DNA of 40,338 nucleotides from Bacillota bacterium (GTDB lineage Bacteria > Bacillota > Clostridia > Christensenellales > UBA1242): NCBI GenBank assembly GCA_009784665.1, contig WRBH01000005.1, positions 1-40,338 on the forward strand, written 5' to 3'. The notes beneath the pieces were generated by a model, which had not been told where the DNA came from, searched no databases, and worked only from the letters and a program-made list of their open reading frames with translations. Below are positions 28,838-36,990 of this stretch, piece after piece. The position numbers and the translations under genes are program-made. Each line of letters begins with the position of its first letter. The stretch's first letter is position 1.

Positions 28838-29488
28838 ATGAAAAAATTGATAATGATGTTTCCATCTATAGACTTTGTTCAGCGCGACCGTGTTTCCTCG
28901 CAACGCGTTGATAAGCTGAATCAAATCATAAAGAAGCGATATATCTCAACAAGGGCAGGTTTCAAAATTGTCAATATCATGCACAAATGCCAGAAACTGC
29001 TTAAAATTGATGCAATAAAAGATGCTGAGACACTTTTGGTTCCTGAGCACAAAGAATTTACTCGCGATGCCTTAAGTGAATTATACGCCGAAATTGTCAC
29101 TCATCTTGAAATTAATAAGGAAGACATGGTTAACATCGGTGGCTTCCATTTAGGTGATTGCACGAATTGGGTAGCCAATGAAATCCAAAAGCATAGCAGA
29201 AACACCCTTATTGATCCTGCTGTGACGAATGGTGTTTTCTATCATCTTGCTGACGGTCTCTTTAGACTTACATATCCAGGTCCAGAATACGATGTATTCA
29301 AGCATTATGGATCTGACGACATGGAAGCACCGTATTACATGCGCAACTTCAATGTGCAAGCCCTAACGGACGGAAGTGATGGAAAATTCAATGAAATAAC
29401 TGAGCGCGTTGAATGTCTTAGAGATTTGGGAATCTTCGACACATGCGACCTGAGACACCAAACATCGCTTTCGACAAGAGGAAAATAG
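28838..29488 (+). CDS. Unknown family with GG[YF]HxxDC motif, copy 2
   Basis: TTTACA (28799-28804), N18, TATTAT (28823-28828), ATG 28838; MKKLIMMFPSIDF aligns with NKNLFIFLFPEREY. Confidence 0.75.
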   Translation: MKKLIMMFPSIDFVQRDRVSSQRVDKLNQIIKKRYISTRAGFKIVNIMHKCQKLLKIDAIKDAETLLVPEHKEFTRDALSELYAEIVTHLEINKEDMVNIGGFHLGDCTNWVANEIQKHSRNTLIDPAVTNGVFYHLADGLFRLTYPGPEYDVFKHYGSDDMEAPYYMRNFNVQALTDGSDGKFNEITERVECLRDLGIFDTCDLRHQTSLSTRGK

Positions 29489-29578
29489 GCAACTTGATTA
29501 TTCGCAAATTATATATTGGCAGGTACTAATTTCGTTTGACTATTGATTTTCTAGTTGGGCGTGTGGTACAATAGTGCC

Positions 29579-30598
29579 ATGAATTTGAAAAATATAAAAG
29601 ATATTAATCAGTTTAATACAGATTTTTTATTCGGACATGCAGAAAATAAAGAAGCTAGGACAGGGGTTACAGTAATAATCTCGAAAGATGGGGCAACTGC
29701 GGGATATGATACGCGTGGAGGTTCTTTTAACCTAAGGATTCCTTCGGCAGTCAATCCTGAAGGCAGGGGCAGAAAATTAACAGGTGTTGTATTGGCGGGA
29801 GGATCAGGATTTGGTCATGCCGCCAGCGATGGAGTCATGCAATATTTGTCCGAAAACAAAGTCGGGGGCAAGTTCGATGATGTATACATACCATCTGTCG
29901 CAAGTGCTATTTTGTTTGATTTGGCTATAGGTGATTCGAATGTACGGCCTGACCCTGCAATGGGGCGTGTTGCGTGTGAGCACGCATTTGCACGCAAGAA
30001 ATTTGTTCAGGGCTCGTTCGGGGCCGGGACTGGGGCGTTAATAGGAAAAGCAAGAGGTGAGAAATACGCAAGCCAAGGAGGGCAAGGGGCTCACATCATT
30101 TGGAATGACGGCGTTTATGTCGGGGCAATAACAGCGGTAAATGCAAGTGGCGATATCCTGGGTCCTGATGGACAGATAGTTCATGGTGCATTGAATGACG
30201 ATATGGAAACCTTTGCAGATTCTCGTCGCATAATATTGGAGCGGGCTCATTTGGGAAACAAGCGAAAGCGAGACCAAGATAGATTTGCCGAGTTCGAAGG
30301 GGACGATTTAGTAGAGAGAAATACAACCATTTCTTGTATCTTCACGAATGCCATTTTAACAAAGCCAGAAACACGGAAAATAGCCGAGCATGCGAACGAT
30401 GGAATCGCACGAGTGGTGAATGTGCCATTTGCTGGTGCTGATGGAGATACAGTATTTGCAATGGCTTCGAATAAGGTTGATGTGAATGCGGAAAGTATAG
30501 GTATTATGGCTGCCGATGCTATGGCTCATGCAATCTGGAACGCAGTCGAGGCAGTTAAGTTGGAGCAAGCAATAAAGGAGGGGAGGGAGCTAAGATGA
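29579..30598 (+). CDS. P1 (DmpA/BapA) family peptidase
   Basis: GVVLAGGSGFGHAASDGV, GSFGAGTGALIGK, NTTISCIFTNA autoprocessing-like site. TTGATT, N18, TACAAT, N6, ATG 29579. Confidence 0.88.
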   Translation: MNLKNIKDINQFNTDFLFGHAENKEARTGVTVIISKDGATAGYDTRGGSFNLRIPSAVNPEGRGRKLTGVVLAGGSGFGHAASDGVMQYLSENKVGGKFDDVYIPSVASAILFDLAIGDSNVRPDPAMGRVACEHAFARKKFVQGSFGAGTGALIGKARGEKYASQGGQGAHIIWNDGVYVGAITAVNASGDILGPDGQIVHGALNDDMETFADSRRIILERAHLGNKRKRDQDRFAEFEGDDLVERNTTISCIFTNAILTKPETRKIAEHANDGIARVVNVPFAGADGDTVFAMASNKVDVNAESIGIMAADAMAHAIWNAVEAVKLEQAIKEGRELR

Positions 30599-31278
30599 AG
30601 AAGGTTCTAATTACGGCGGGTGGAACAACCGAATCGATAGACACCGTTCGGGGTATCACAAATTTTTCAAAAGGCAAGCTTGGGGCGAAGATTGCCAACG
30701 AGTTTGCAATGTGTGGCGAGATAAGTAAGATCTATTTCCTAGGGGCTCGTTCGACAGCTAAGCCCGTGGAATCGGATAAGATAGAGATTGTTCAATATTC
30801 CGATGCGGCAAGTTTGCAGCGGTTATCGTACGAGATACTGGGCGATGAAGAAATAGATTCGATAATTCACAGTGCAGCTATAAGCGACTATACAATAGAG
30901 GAAGTACTTGGCCCAGATGGTCAGCAGCTTGACCGTGTGGGAAAGATTAGTTCAAGCCTGCCAAGTATGACTCTTAAGTTGGTGCAGACGCCAAAAGTTA
31001 TTTCAGGGTTCAAAGCTATATCGCCCGATACAAGTTTAATAGGATTTAAATTACTTAGTAGGGCGACATATGATGAATTGTTCGCAGCTGCTGAGAAAAC
31101 ATTGAACGAGAGCGGATGCTCTGCCGTTCTCGCAAACAGGCTAGAGGATATTGCGGACGAACAGCACAAGGCATTTCTGCGAGATAAGAGCGGTACAATA
31201 GCAGAGTTTCAAACTAAAACGGAAATCGCAAAAGGGTTAGCGGATTACTTGGGATATGAAAGAGGAGGTAAGCAATGA
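30595..31278 (+). CDS. coaB: Phosphopantothenate-cysteine ligase (monofunctional)
   Basis: VLITAGGTTESIDTVRGITNFSKGKLG...HSAAISDY; ATGA overlap with the upstream gene. Confidence 0.92.
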   Translation: MKKVLITAGGTTESIDTVRGITNFSKGKLGAKIANEFAMCGEISKIYFLGARSTAKPVESDKIEIVQYSDAASLQRLSYEILGDEEIDSIIHSAAISDYTIEEVLGPDGQQLDRVGKISSSLPSMTLKLVQTPKVISGFKAISPDTSLIGFKLLSRATYDELFAAAEKTLNESGCSAVLANRLEDIADEQHKAFLRDKSGTIAEFQTKTEIAKGLADYLGYERGGKQ

Positions 31279-31835
31279 AGAAGAGACACATAATGCTGGG
31301 GATTACTGGAGGTATTGCTGCATACAAGGCGTGCGATATTGTAAACTTGCTCCGGAAAGAAGGGCACTCCGTTCAAGCGGTTATGACGAATGCGGCACAG
31401 CAGTTTATAACGCCACTGACATTACAGTCGCTGACAGGGGAAACAGTTTACACAGACGCCGATATATTCAAACTTATGGAAAAAGTAAACATAGAGCACA
31501 TAAATGTCGCCCAAAGAGCTGACTTGGCACTAATTGCACCTGCTACAGCCAATACCATCGGAAAAATTGCTGGAGGTATAGCTGATGATGCCCTGTCCAC
31601 GAGTATGGTCTCGCTAAAGAGCGGGACTCCGCGGATAATCGCACCTGCGATGAATACAGAGATTTACAATAATCCTATTGTTCAAGACAACATTGAAAAG
31701 CTAAAGCAATATGGGTTCAAGTTTGTAGGTCCGCGTGAAGGGATGCTGGCTTGCGGTGATCGTGGAATTGGTGTAATTGAACACCCTAAAGCTATTGTTC
31801 AATCAGTTCTTGAAGAACTTGAAAAGTTAGACTAG
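31275..31835 (+). CDS. coaC: Phosphopantothenoylcysteine decarboxylase (monofunctional)
   Basis: LGITGGIAAYKACDIVNLLRKEGH, APATANTIGKIAGGIADD, PAMNTEIYNNP; ATGA overlap. Confidence 0.94.
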   Translation: MKKRHIMLGITGGIAAYKACDIVNLLRKEGHSVQAVMTNAAQQFITPLTLQSLTGETVYTDADIFKLMEKVNIEHINVAQRADLALIAPATANTIGKIAGGIADDALSTSMVSLKSGTPRIIAPAMNTEIYNNPIVQDNIEKLKQYGFKFVGPREGMLACGDRGIGVIEHPKAIVQSVLEELEKLD

Positions 31836-31853
31836 TTTGAATATAATATAATT

Positions 31854-32279
31854 ATGGAAATAGCTGTATTGTACAGGTCTATGACAGGGCACTCAAAAAA
31901 GATTGCTAGGGCAATCGGGGAAGAGCTTGGTGTCGAGCCAATGAACATCAAGAAAAATCCCCAATTGGCGGACTATGACCTTGCGTTTATTGTAGGCGGG
32001 ATTTACAGCGGTAAGAGCTTGCCCGATATGGTCGAGTACATAAAGACTCTCACAGTAGAACAGGTTAGGAAGGTAGCTCTTGTCACATCATCTGTCCGGG
32101 ATAAAACAGGGCAAGACGAAGTACGCAGCGTTCTTGAGTCGAACGGCGTGGAGGTGGTTAACGACGAATATAGGTGCAGGGGTAATTTTCTGTTTTTCAA
32201 GATGGGGCATCCAAATAAAAAAGAAATCGAAGAAGCCGTTAAGTTCGCGAAAAATATCAGAACCGCATCGTTAAACTGA
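31854..32279 (+). CDS. Flavodoxin-domain protein
   Basis: RSMTGHSKKIARAIGEEL P-loop-like, GGIYSGK; TTGAAA, N17, TATAAT, N6, ATG 31854. Confidence 0.8.
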   Translation: MEIAVLYRSMTGHSKKIARAIGEELGVEPMNIKKNPQLADYDLAFIVGGIYSGKSLPDMVEYIKTLTVEQVRKVALVTSSVRDKTGQDEVRSVLESNGVEVVNDEYRCRGNFLFFKMGHPNKKEIEEAVKFAKNIRTASLN

Positions 32280-34347
32280 TGCGTTTTTTATTTGTATCCA
32301 CGCCCAGGACTTGAACGGTAACAATATCACCGACGGAAAGAACTTCGGATGGATGCTTGATGAATTGGTCACAAATTTGGCTGATATGCACAAGGCCGTC
32401 TTGGTGAACGCCGATATCAATGAATGCACCAAAATCAATTACATTTCGAACGGTGCCTGTTATTTCCATCCCCTCGGTCAGGTCATTCATATCCATCACA
32501 TCGGACCGAAGCATTGGCGGAGGCAAGTCATCACGAATGTCGCGTCCTGGGGCTTTCAATTCCCGTATAATGTCATCAAGGGTCAGGGCTCCGATATTTA
32601 GTTCCTTTGCTAAATCTTTTGTACTGCTCAGTTGATTTAGCTTTCCAATAAGCTTTGACGCTACTTCATAGTTCTCGGGATGGACGGCGGTGTTATCCAG
32701 GATGTTGGAGCTTCCTGGGATCCGCAGGAACCCCGCACATTGTTCGTAGGCCTTCGGACCCAGTTTCGGGATTTTCAGGAGTTCTTCACGGCTGGTGAAG
32801 CCACCTTGTTTAATCCTGTGGCTTACGATGTTTTTCGCGATAGAGGCATTTAAGCCCGCCACGAATGACAACAACGGAGCAGATGCGGTGTTCAGGTCAA
32901 CCCCTACACTGTTAACACAATCCTCTACAACACCATCCAAAACATGGGTTAATCTTGCCTGTGGCATGTCGTGTTGATATTGTCCAACGCCGATAGATTT
33001 AGGGTCGATTTTGATTAGTTCTGCCAGAGGGTCTTGCAGGCGGCGTGCAATACTGGCGGCACTTCTGTGGGCGGGATCAAAGTCAGGGAATTCTTCGGAT
33101 CCCAATTTTGACGCAGAATAAACTGACGCCCCTGCCTCGTTTACGATAATGTATGCAAGGTCTTTGTTCCCGATTTCTTTTAATAGTTCTGCAATAAAAA
33201 TTTCCGATTCTTTACTGGCCGTGCCGTTTCCGATTGCTATGATTTGAACTTTGTGCTTTGTGATTAGGTCTTTGATGATTCTCTTGGATTCTTCGATTTT
33301 GTTCATAGGGGGGGTGAAATATGCAATAGCACGGTCAAGAACAGTGCCATTACCATTAACCACGGCTATTTTACAGCCAGTACGATATCCAGGGTCAAGT
33401 CCCAAGACAACACGATTTTTAACTGGTGGTTGCAACAAGAGGGGACGCAGGTTACTTTCGAACATCTTGATTGCCTGTTCAGATGCCTCTTCGAACAATT
33501 CATTCCTTACCTCGTTTTCTACGGAGGGCTTAATCAGGCGTTTCCACGCGTCTTCACCGGCTTCTTTGACGAGGTAACTGCTTGGGGCTCTTTTTACAAA
33601 CAGTGAGTTAATTTGGTGCAACGGCAACTCGTCATCCAAATCGATGATGCATTTCAGGGCCCCTTCTTTTTCAGCCCTGTTGATTGCCAAGATTCTGTGA
33701 CTGACGATTTTTTTTACGGGCTCTCTAAAATTATCATACATCTCGTAGGTCTTTGCTTTGTCGTGCGTAGCTTTTAATTCAGTTGAAATAATTCCATGTT
33801 CCCATAACAAGTCTCGCAAGGCCTTTCGTAGTTCAGCAGTATCACTGATAATTTCGGCAATAATATCCTTAGCACCATCTATGGCATCCTGTGCCGTTTT
33901 AACCTCGTCATTGATATAGTCCTCAGCGATTTTAATGATATCTGTGGTATCTTTTTGCTGTTCTAAAATCAAATCAGCAAGAGGTTGGAGGCCCTTTGCA
34001 ATCGCGATGGTTGCACGAGTTTTTCGCTTTGGTTTGAATGGACGATAGATATCCTCGACCTCTGTCAGGGTTTGTGCGGCCTTAATGGCGGCCTCTATCT
34101 CCGCGGTCATGAATCCTTGCTCGGTAATACTGTTCGTTACGACTGCTTTTCGGTCATCCAATTTCCGCAGGTAATCCAGCCTGTCTGCGAATTCCCGTAA
34201 CACTTGATCGTCACACGCCCCCGTCATCTCTTTTCGGTAGCGGGCGATGAAGGGAATTGTATTCCCTTCGTCAATCAATTGGATGATGTTTACGCTGTGT
34301 ATTGGTGCAAGGTTGAACTCCTTCGACAAAATTTCTTGATGTGTCAT
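32257..34347 (-). CDS. tex: Transcription accessory protein Tex with S1 domain
   Basis: VVLGLDPGYRTGCKIAVV, YQHDM, GAFIDIGVHQDGLVHISQ; start at 34347 fits TTGACA, N17, GATAGT, N6. Confidence 0.95.
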   Translation of the reverse strand: MTHQEILSKEFNLAPIHSVNIIQLIDEGNTIPFIARYRKEMTGACDDQVLREFADRLDYLRKLDDRKAVVTNSITEQGFMTAEIEAAIKAAQTLTEVEDIYRPFKPKRKTRATIAIAKGLQPLADLILEQQKDTTDIIKIAEDYINDEVKTAQDAIDGAKDIIAEIISDTAELRKALRDLLWEHGIISTELKATHDKAKTYEMYDNFREPVKKIVSHRILAINRAEKEGALKCIIDLDDELPLHQINSLFVKRAPSSYLVKEAGEDAWKRLIKPSVENEVRNELFEEASEQAIKMFESNLRPLLLQPPVKNRVVLGLDPGYRTGCKIAVVNGNGTVLDRAIAYFTPPMNKIEESKRIIKDLITKHKVQIIAIGNGTASKESEIFIAELLKEIGNKDLAYIIVNEAGASVYSASKLGSEEFPDFDPAHRSAASIARRLQDPLAELIKIDPKSIGVGQYQHDMPQARLTHVLDGVVEDCVNSVGVDLNTASAPLLSFVAGLNASIAKNIVSHRIKQGGFTSREELLKIPKLGPKAYEQCAGFLRIPGSSNILDNTAVHPENYEVASKLIGKLNQLSSTKDLAKELNIGALTLDDIIRELKAPGRDIRDDLPPPMLRSDVMDMNDLTEGMEITGTVRNVIDFGAFIDIGVHQDGLVHISQICDQFIKHPSEVLSVGDIVTVQVLGVDTNKKRISLTMRF
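32265..32288 (+). terminator. Intrinsic terminator overlapping both convergent gene ends
   Basis: GCATC-gttaaact-GATGC followed by GTTTTTT. Confidence 0.7.
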
Positions 34348-34408
34348 AAACATACTATCTCTGAAATTATCAATTTTGTCAAAGCAATGTTGCGTGATAT
34401 CATAGGTT

Positions 34409-34972
34409 ATGAAAATTTTAATTATTATCCTGCTTTGGCTACTATTGATTCCGATTCTCGTTATGTGTCTGCCTTTTTTAGTCTTGGGCTACATTTACTA
34501 CTTGATCGTTTCGCCGTTCGAGAAACGAAAATTCCGCAAATCAGGATATGCCCAGGTTTGCCCCAAATATCACTTTGGTGTAACTAAAACGATAGGGTTC
34601 ATTCTGTTTAAATTATTAAAAAGCACTGGCACGGAATTCAGGCATATGACTTATTTGCTTGAGGAATGGCATGAAGAAATTAGATATATCTTGAATCTGA
34701 ATGGCAGGGAAGTATCCATTTGGTGCACTGAAGAGTGTATGTATTATGATGCGGACAGGCAAAACTGGTTCTTCTGTGATGACCAAGGCTATCCGTTCAA
34801 AAATGTGTCCAGCCCATTTGAGATTATTGGGGGTGAGTTGCTTATCTGCCTACCTGATGGATATTTAAAGTTCGAGTGTCTAAGCGAACAGGATAGGGGG
34901 CTATTGCAACAAGACAAGCGGTTTATATGTCAGTCAGATGTGATACAGCTTTTATCCACCCAGTCGAGGTAA
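34409..34972 (+). CDS. Membrane-anchored protein of unknown function
   Basis: N-terminal hydrophobic helices; TTGTCA, N16, TATCAT, N5, ATG 34409. Confidence 0.7.
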   Translation: MKILIIILLWLLLIPILVMCLPFLVLGYIYYLIVSPFEKRKFRKSGYAQVCPKYHFGVTKTIGFILFKLLKSTGTEFRHMTYLLEEWHEEIRYILNLNGREVSIWCTEECMYYDADRQNWFFCDDQGYPFKNVSSPFEIIGGELLICLPDGYLKFECLSEQDRGLLQQDKRFICQSDVIQLLSTQSR

Positions 34973-35253
34973 TCTGGATGCCCAAACTTGATCTGTATAG
35001 CGATAATTTGTGGAATTCTATATGGGTGATTTGACTTGATGAATTCCTCGCACTTCTTGTATAAATTCGCCCGCGTAATCATTCCTAATTGAAACTCGAT
35101 ATGATTGCACACCTGGCCTTCAAAAACATAGTGACTCTTTATTTCGGATACATGCGTACATGCCACCAATTTCGCCTCCAGTATTTTCGTTGCAAATTCC
35201 ACCGTAGCCTCATGCGTTTCAAATGTCGTTTTAACTTCAATATACTTATTCAT
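34930..35253 (-). CDS. cutA: CutA-family protein
   Basis: TTFETHEATVEFATKILEAKLVACTHVSEIKSHYVFEGQV...HPYRIPQIIAIQIKFGHPDYLDWVDKS; ATG overlaps the upstream stop (ATGAATAA). Confidence 0.88.
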   Translation of the reverse strand: MNKYIEVKTTFETHEATVEFATKILEAKLVACTHVSEIKSHYVFEGQVCNHIEFQLGMITRANLYKKCEEFIKSNHPYRIPQIIAIQIKFGHPDYLDWVDKSCITSD

Positions 35254-36082
35254 CGTCTGCCTCCTCTGCAAGGGTTTTTATCTTTTTATACTGGTGGTGA
35301 AATTGCATGCACCCGGGAATGGTCTTAGTGGGGCTGTGCCATTGAACAAACCCAAATGGCAACCAAATAGTCGTCCCCCCGCCTTTTGGGCTGTAGGAGG
35401 CGGGGGGGGCCTTTGCTATTTTTCCTTTTAGGGTATTTATGCAATATAGGCTATTGTTATCATTTTCTCCAAGAGTGTTAAAGTACCAGATATATTCTGC
35501 ATAATCTGACGGGTTCGCAGCCAGTCCCCTAGAGAAGCAAAAATCAAAAATCTCTGCAGCATTTTCGGTGAACCAATTAACTAGCTCTTTGTAAATATCT
35601 CCATCGAAGATGCGAAGGGTGTCTCCACTAAGCCGATGCTTTCGAGTCTCGTAGCTTTTCTTTGTGCCAACTTTTTCAATAATCGCCAAAGTGTCGCCTG
35701 CCGTTCCCCAATACAAAGATATCCCGCGTTTAACAATGTCGGGGATAATTTTTTTGTATTGTTGCTGGAAACCTCTAATAAATCGGTCGGGGGTTATCAG
35801 ATACACTTGCCCATTTCCTTTTTTCAAGGAGACATTTTTTTTGTTGTCGCCAATAACTATTACGCAGTCAGTCTTGGATTTTGTGGTATCGCCAAAAATA
35901 CTTGGGATATTTTTTTCGTTAAGTCCGCCTATATCAATTGACGCTATTTCTTCCCTTGAGGTATCTAGGGCCTTTAAGAGGTTGCCACTGCCTGATTCCA
36001 GCATTTGTTTTAGAAGTTTTTCATTCTCATGCCCAGAAAGTTTTGCATGTCGCCAGCCTTGGGAACGGTTTCTTTTTTCCAT
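35246..36082 (-). CDS. Restriction endonuclease-like protein (PD-(D/E)XK candidate)
   Basis: SQGWRHAKLSGHENE N-terminus; TDCVI...VSLKKGNGQVYLITPDRFIRGF resembles D...(S/E)xK; SD AGGAG. Confidence 0.55.
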   Translation of the reverse strand: MEKRNRSQGWRHAKLSGHENEKLLKQMLESGSGNLLKALDTSREEIASIDIGGLNEKNIPSIFGDTTKSKTDCVIVIGDNKKNVSLKKGNGQVYLITPDRFIRGFQQQYKKIIPDIVKRGISLYWGTAGDTLAIIEKVGTKKSYETRKHRLSGDTLRIFDGDIYKELVNWFTENAAEIFDFCFSRGLAANPSDYAEYIWYFNTLGENDNNSLYCINTLKGKIAKAPPASYSPKGGGTTIWLPFGFVQWHSPTKTIPGCMQFHHQYKKIKTLAEEADDE

Positions 36083-36092
36083 AATATTTCTC

Positions 36093-36185
36093 CTATTCTG
36101 ATCTTTCTCTTTCTGAATCTAATTTTTGAGCTAGTTCTTCCACATCATATTTAGGGTCAAATTTTATATCTTTAGCTACCATCAT
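36093..36185 (-). CDS. 30-aa ORF B (MMVAKDIKFDPKYDVEELAQKLDSERERSE)
   Basis: AAGGA SD six nt upstream; directly precedes the endonuclease-like gene. Confidence 0.45.
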   Translation of the reverse strand: MMVAKDIKFDPKYDVEELAQKLDSERERSE

Positions 36186-36187
36186 TT

Positions 36188-36280
36188 TTAATCCTTTGAT
36201 TGCGGTCCGAGTGTATTTGTGATGCTCGGAATCTCTTGGAAATCGGGAAAGATAATTATTTCTTTTCTTTCAAGTGCCAT
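36188..36280 (-). CDS. 30-aa leaderless ORF A (MALERKEIIIFPDFQEIPSITNTLGPQSKD)
   Basis: TTGTAA (36310-36315), N18, TATAAT (36286-36291), N5, ATG 36280. Confidence 0.45.
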   Translation of the reverse strand: MALERKEIIIFPDFQEIPSITNTLGPQSKD

Positions 36281-36298
36281 GCTAGATTATATCACCAC

Positions 36299-36850
36299 TT
36301 AATAATCTATTACAACTTCTTCAAAAAGGGCTCCCTTCTTATAAAATTCAAGTGAAATTTTTCTTTTTGAAAAATTGACTTCATAGTAAACACCCAGAAT
36401 ATATCTACACACATGCTCTGGTAGTGTTTCCCCGTCGAATGACCAGGCACCATATCCGTCTTTGGTTAATATCCTTACTCTTTCTTTGTCCTTTTCTTTA
36501 TCTATTTTAGGACGGCTGCTTTTTTTCATTTCTATTGCCATGAGATTATCTTGTGAGATATTCTCTCCACGGCTATGAACAATTAAGTCGCAGTCTATCG
36601 TTATTATCTTTTCATCTTCCCCGAATGCAGTTTTGCTCATTGTTTTTAGTTTCCCGCCTCGATTGCGGTTGTATTCTACATCTACATAGTAGCCAGAAAA
36701 CACCTCTTTTTTCTTGAGCTCTTCAGCTAAATGCAACATTAAGGCCCCACATAGGGTTCTTTCAGAAACATTCATTCCAAAAAGTGATTTATCCTTTGTC
36801 AAGAGACTGTTGTTAGCTTTTTCAAAAGCTTCTAATAATTCTTTTGTCAT
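36299..36850 (-). CDS. PD-(D/E)XK-like nuclease candidate
   Basis: TIDCDLIVHSRGENISQDNLMAIEMKKS (D...ExK); ATG two nt after the tRNA-Arg CCA. Confidence 0.65.
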   Translation of the reverse strand: MTKELLEAFEKANNSLLTKDKSLFGMNVSERTLCGALMLHLAEELKKKEVFSGYYVDVEYNRNRGGKLKTMSKTAFGEDEKIITIDCDLIVHSRGENISQDNLMAIEMKKSSRPKIDKEKDKERVRILTKDGYGAWSFDGETLPEHVCRYILGVYYEVNFSKRKISLEFYKKGALFEEVVIDY

Positions 36851-36852
36851 GT

Positions 36853-36927
36853 TGGCGCTCCCTACTGGAATCGAACCAATAATTAATCCTTAGGAGGGAC
36901 TTGTTATATCCATTTAACTAAGGGAGC
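36853..36927 (-). tRNA. tRNA-Arg (CCU), CCA encoded
   Basis: GCTCCCT...AGGGAGC-G-CCA; anticodon stem AGTCC/GGATT with loop CTCCTAA; GTTCGATTC T-loop. Confidence 0.93.
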
Positions 36928-36934
36928 ACAGTGA

Positions 36935-36978
36935 CCTTAGTCGGATGGATGACGGTAGTATAATCCATTTGACTAAGG
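36935..36978. repeat. 44-bp interrupted inverted repeat, one arm resembling the tRNA-Arg 5' half
   Basis: CCTTAGTC-gg-ATGGAT-gacggtagtata-ATCCAT-tt-GACTAAGG. Confidence 0.85.
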
Positions 36979-36990
36979 AAGTGGTGAAGT

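Noticed and set aside
29555-29581. TTG 29555 as start of the P1 peptidase
   Set aside because: Lies upstream of the -10 (TACAAT 29567-29572); ATG 29579 fits the N6 leaderless spacing and family N-terminus.
13792-32279. Possible UGA recoding (alternative code)
   Set aside because: TGA is used as the natural stop of several well-bounded genes (dac at 13792-13794, copy 1 at 28762-28764, flavodoxin at 32277-32279) with no in-frame TGA in conserved domains.
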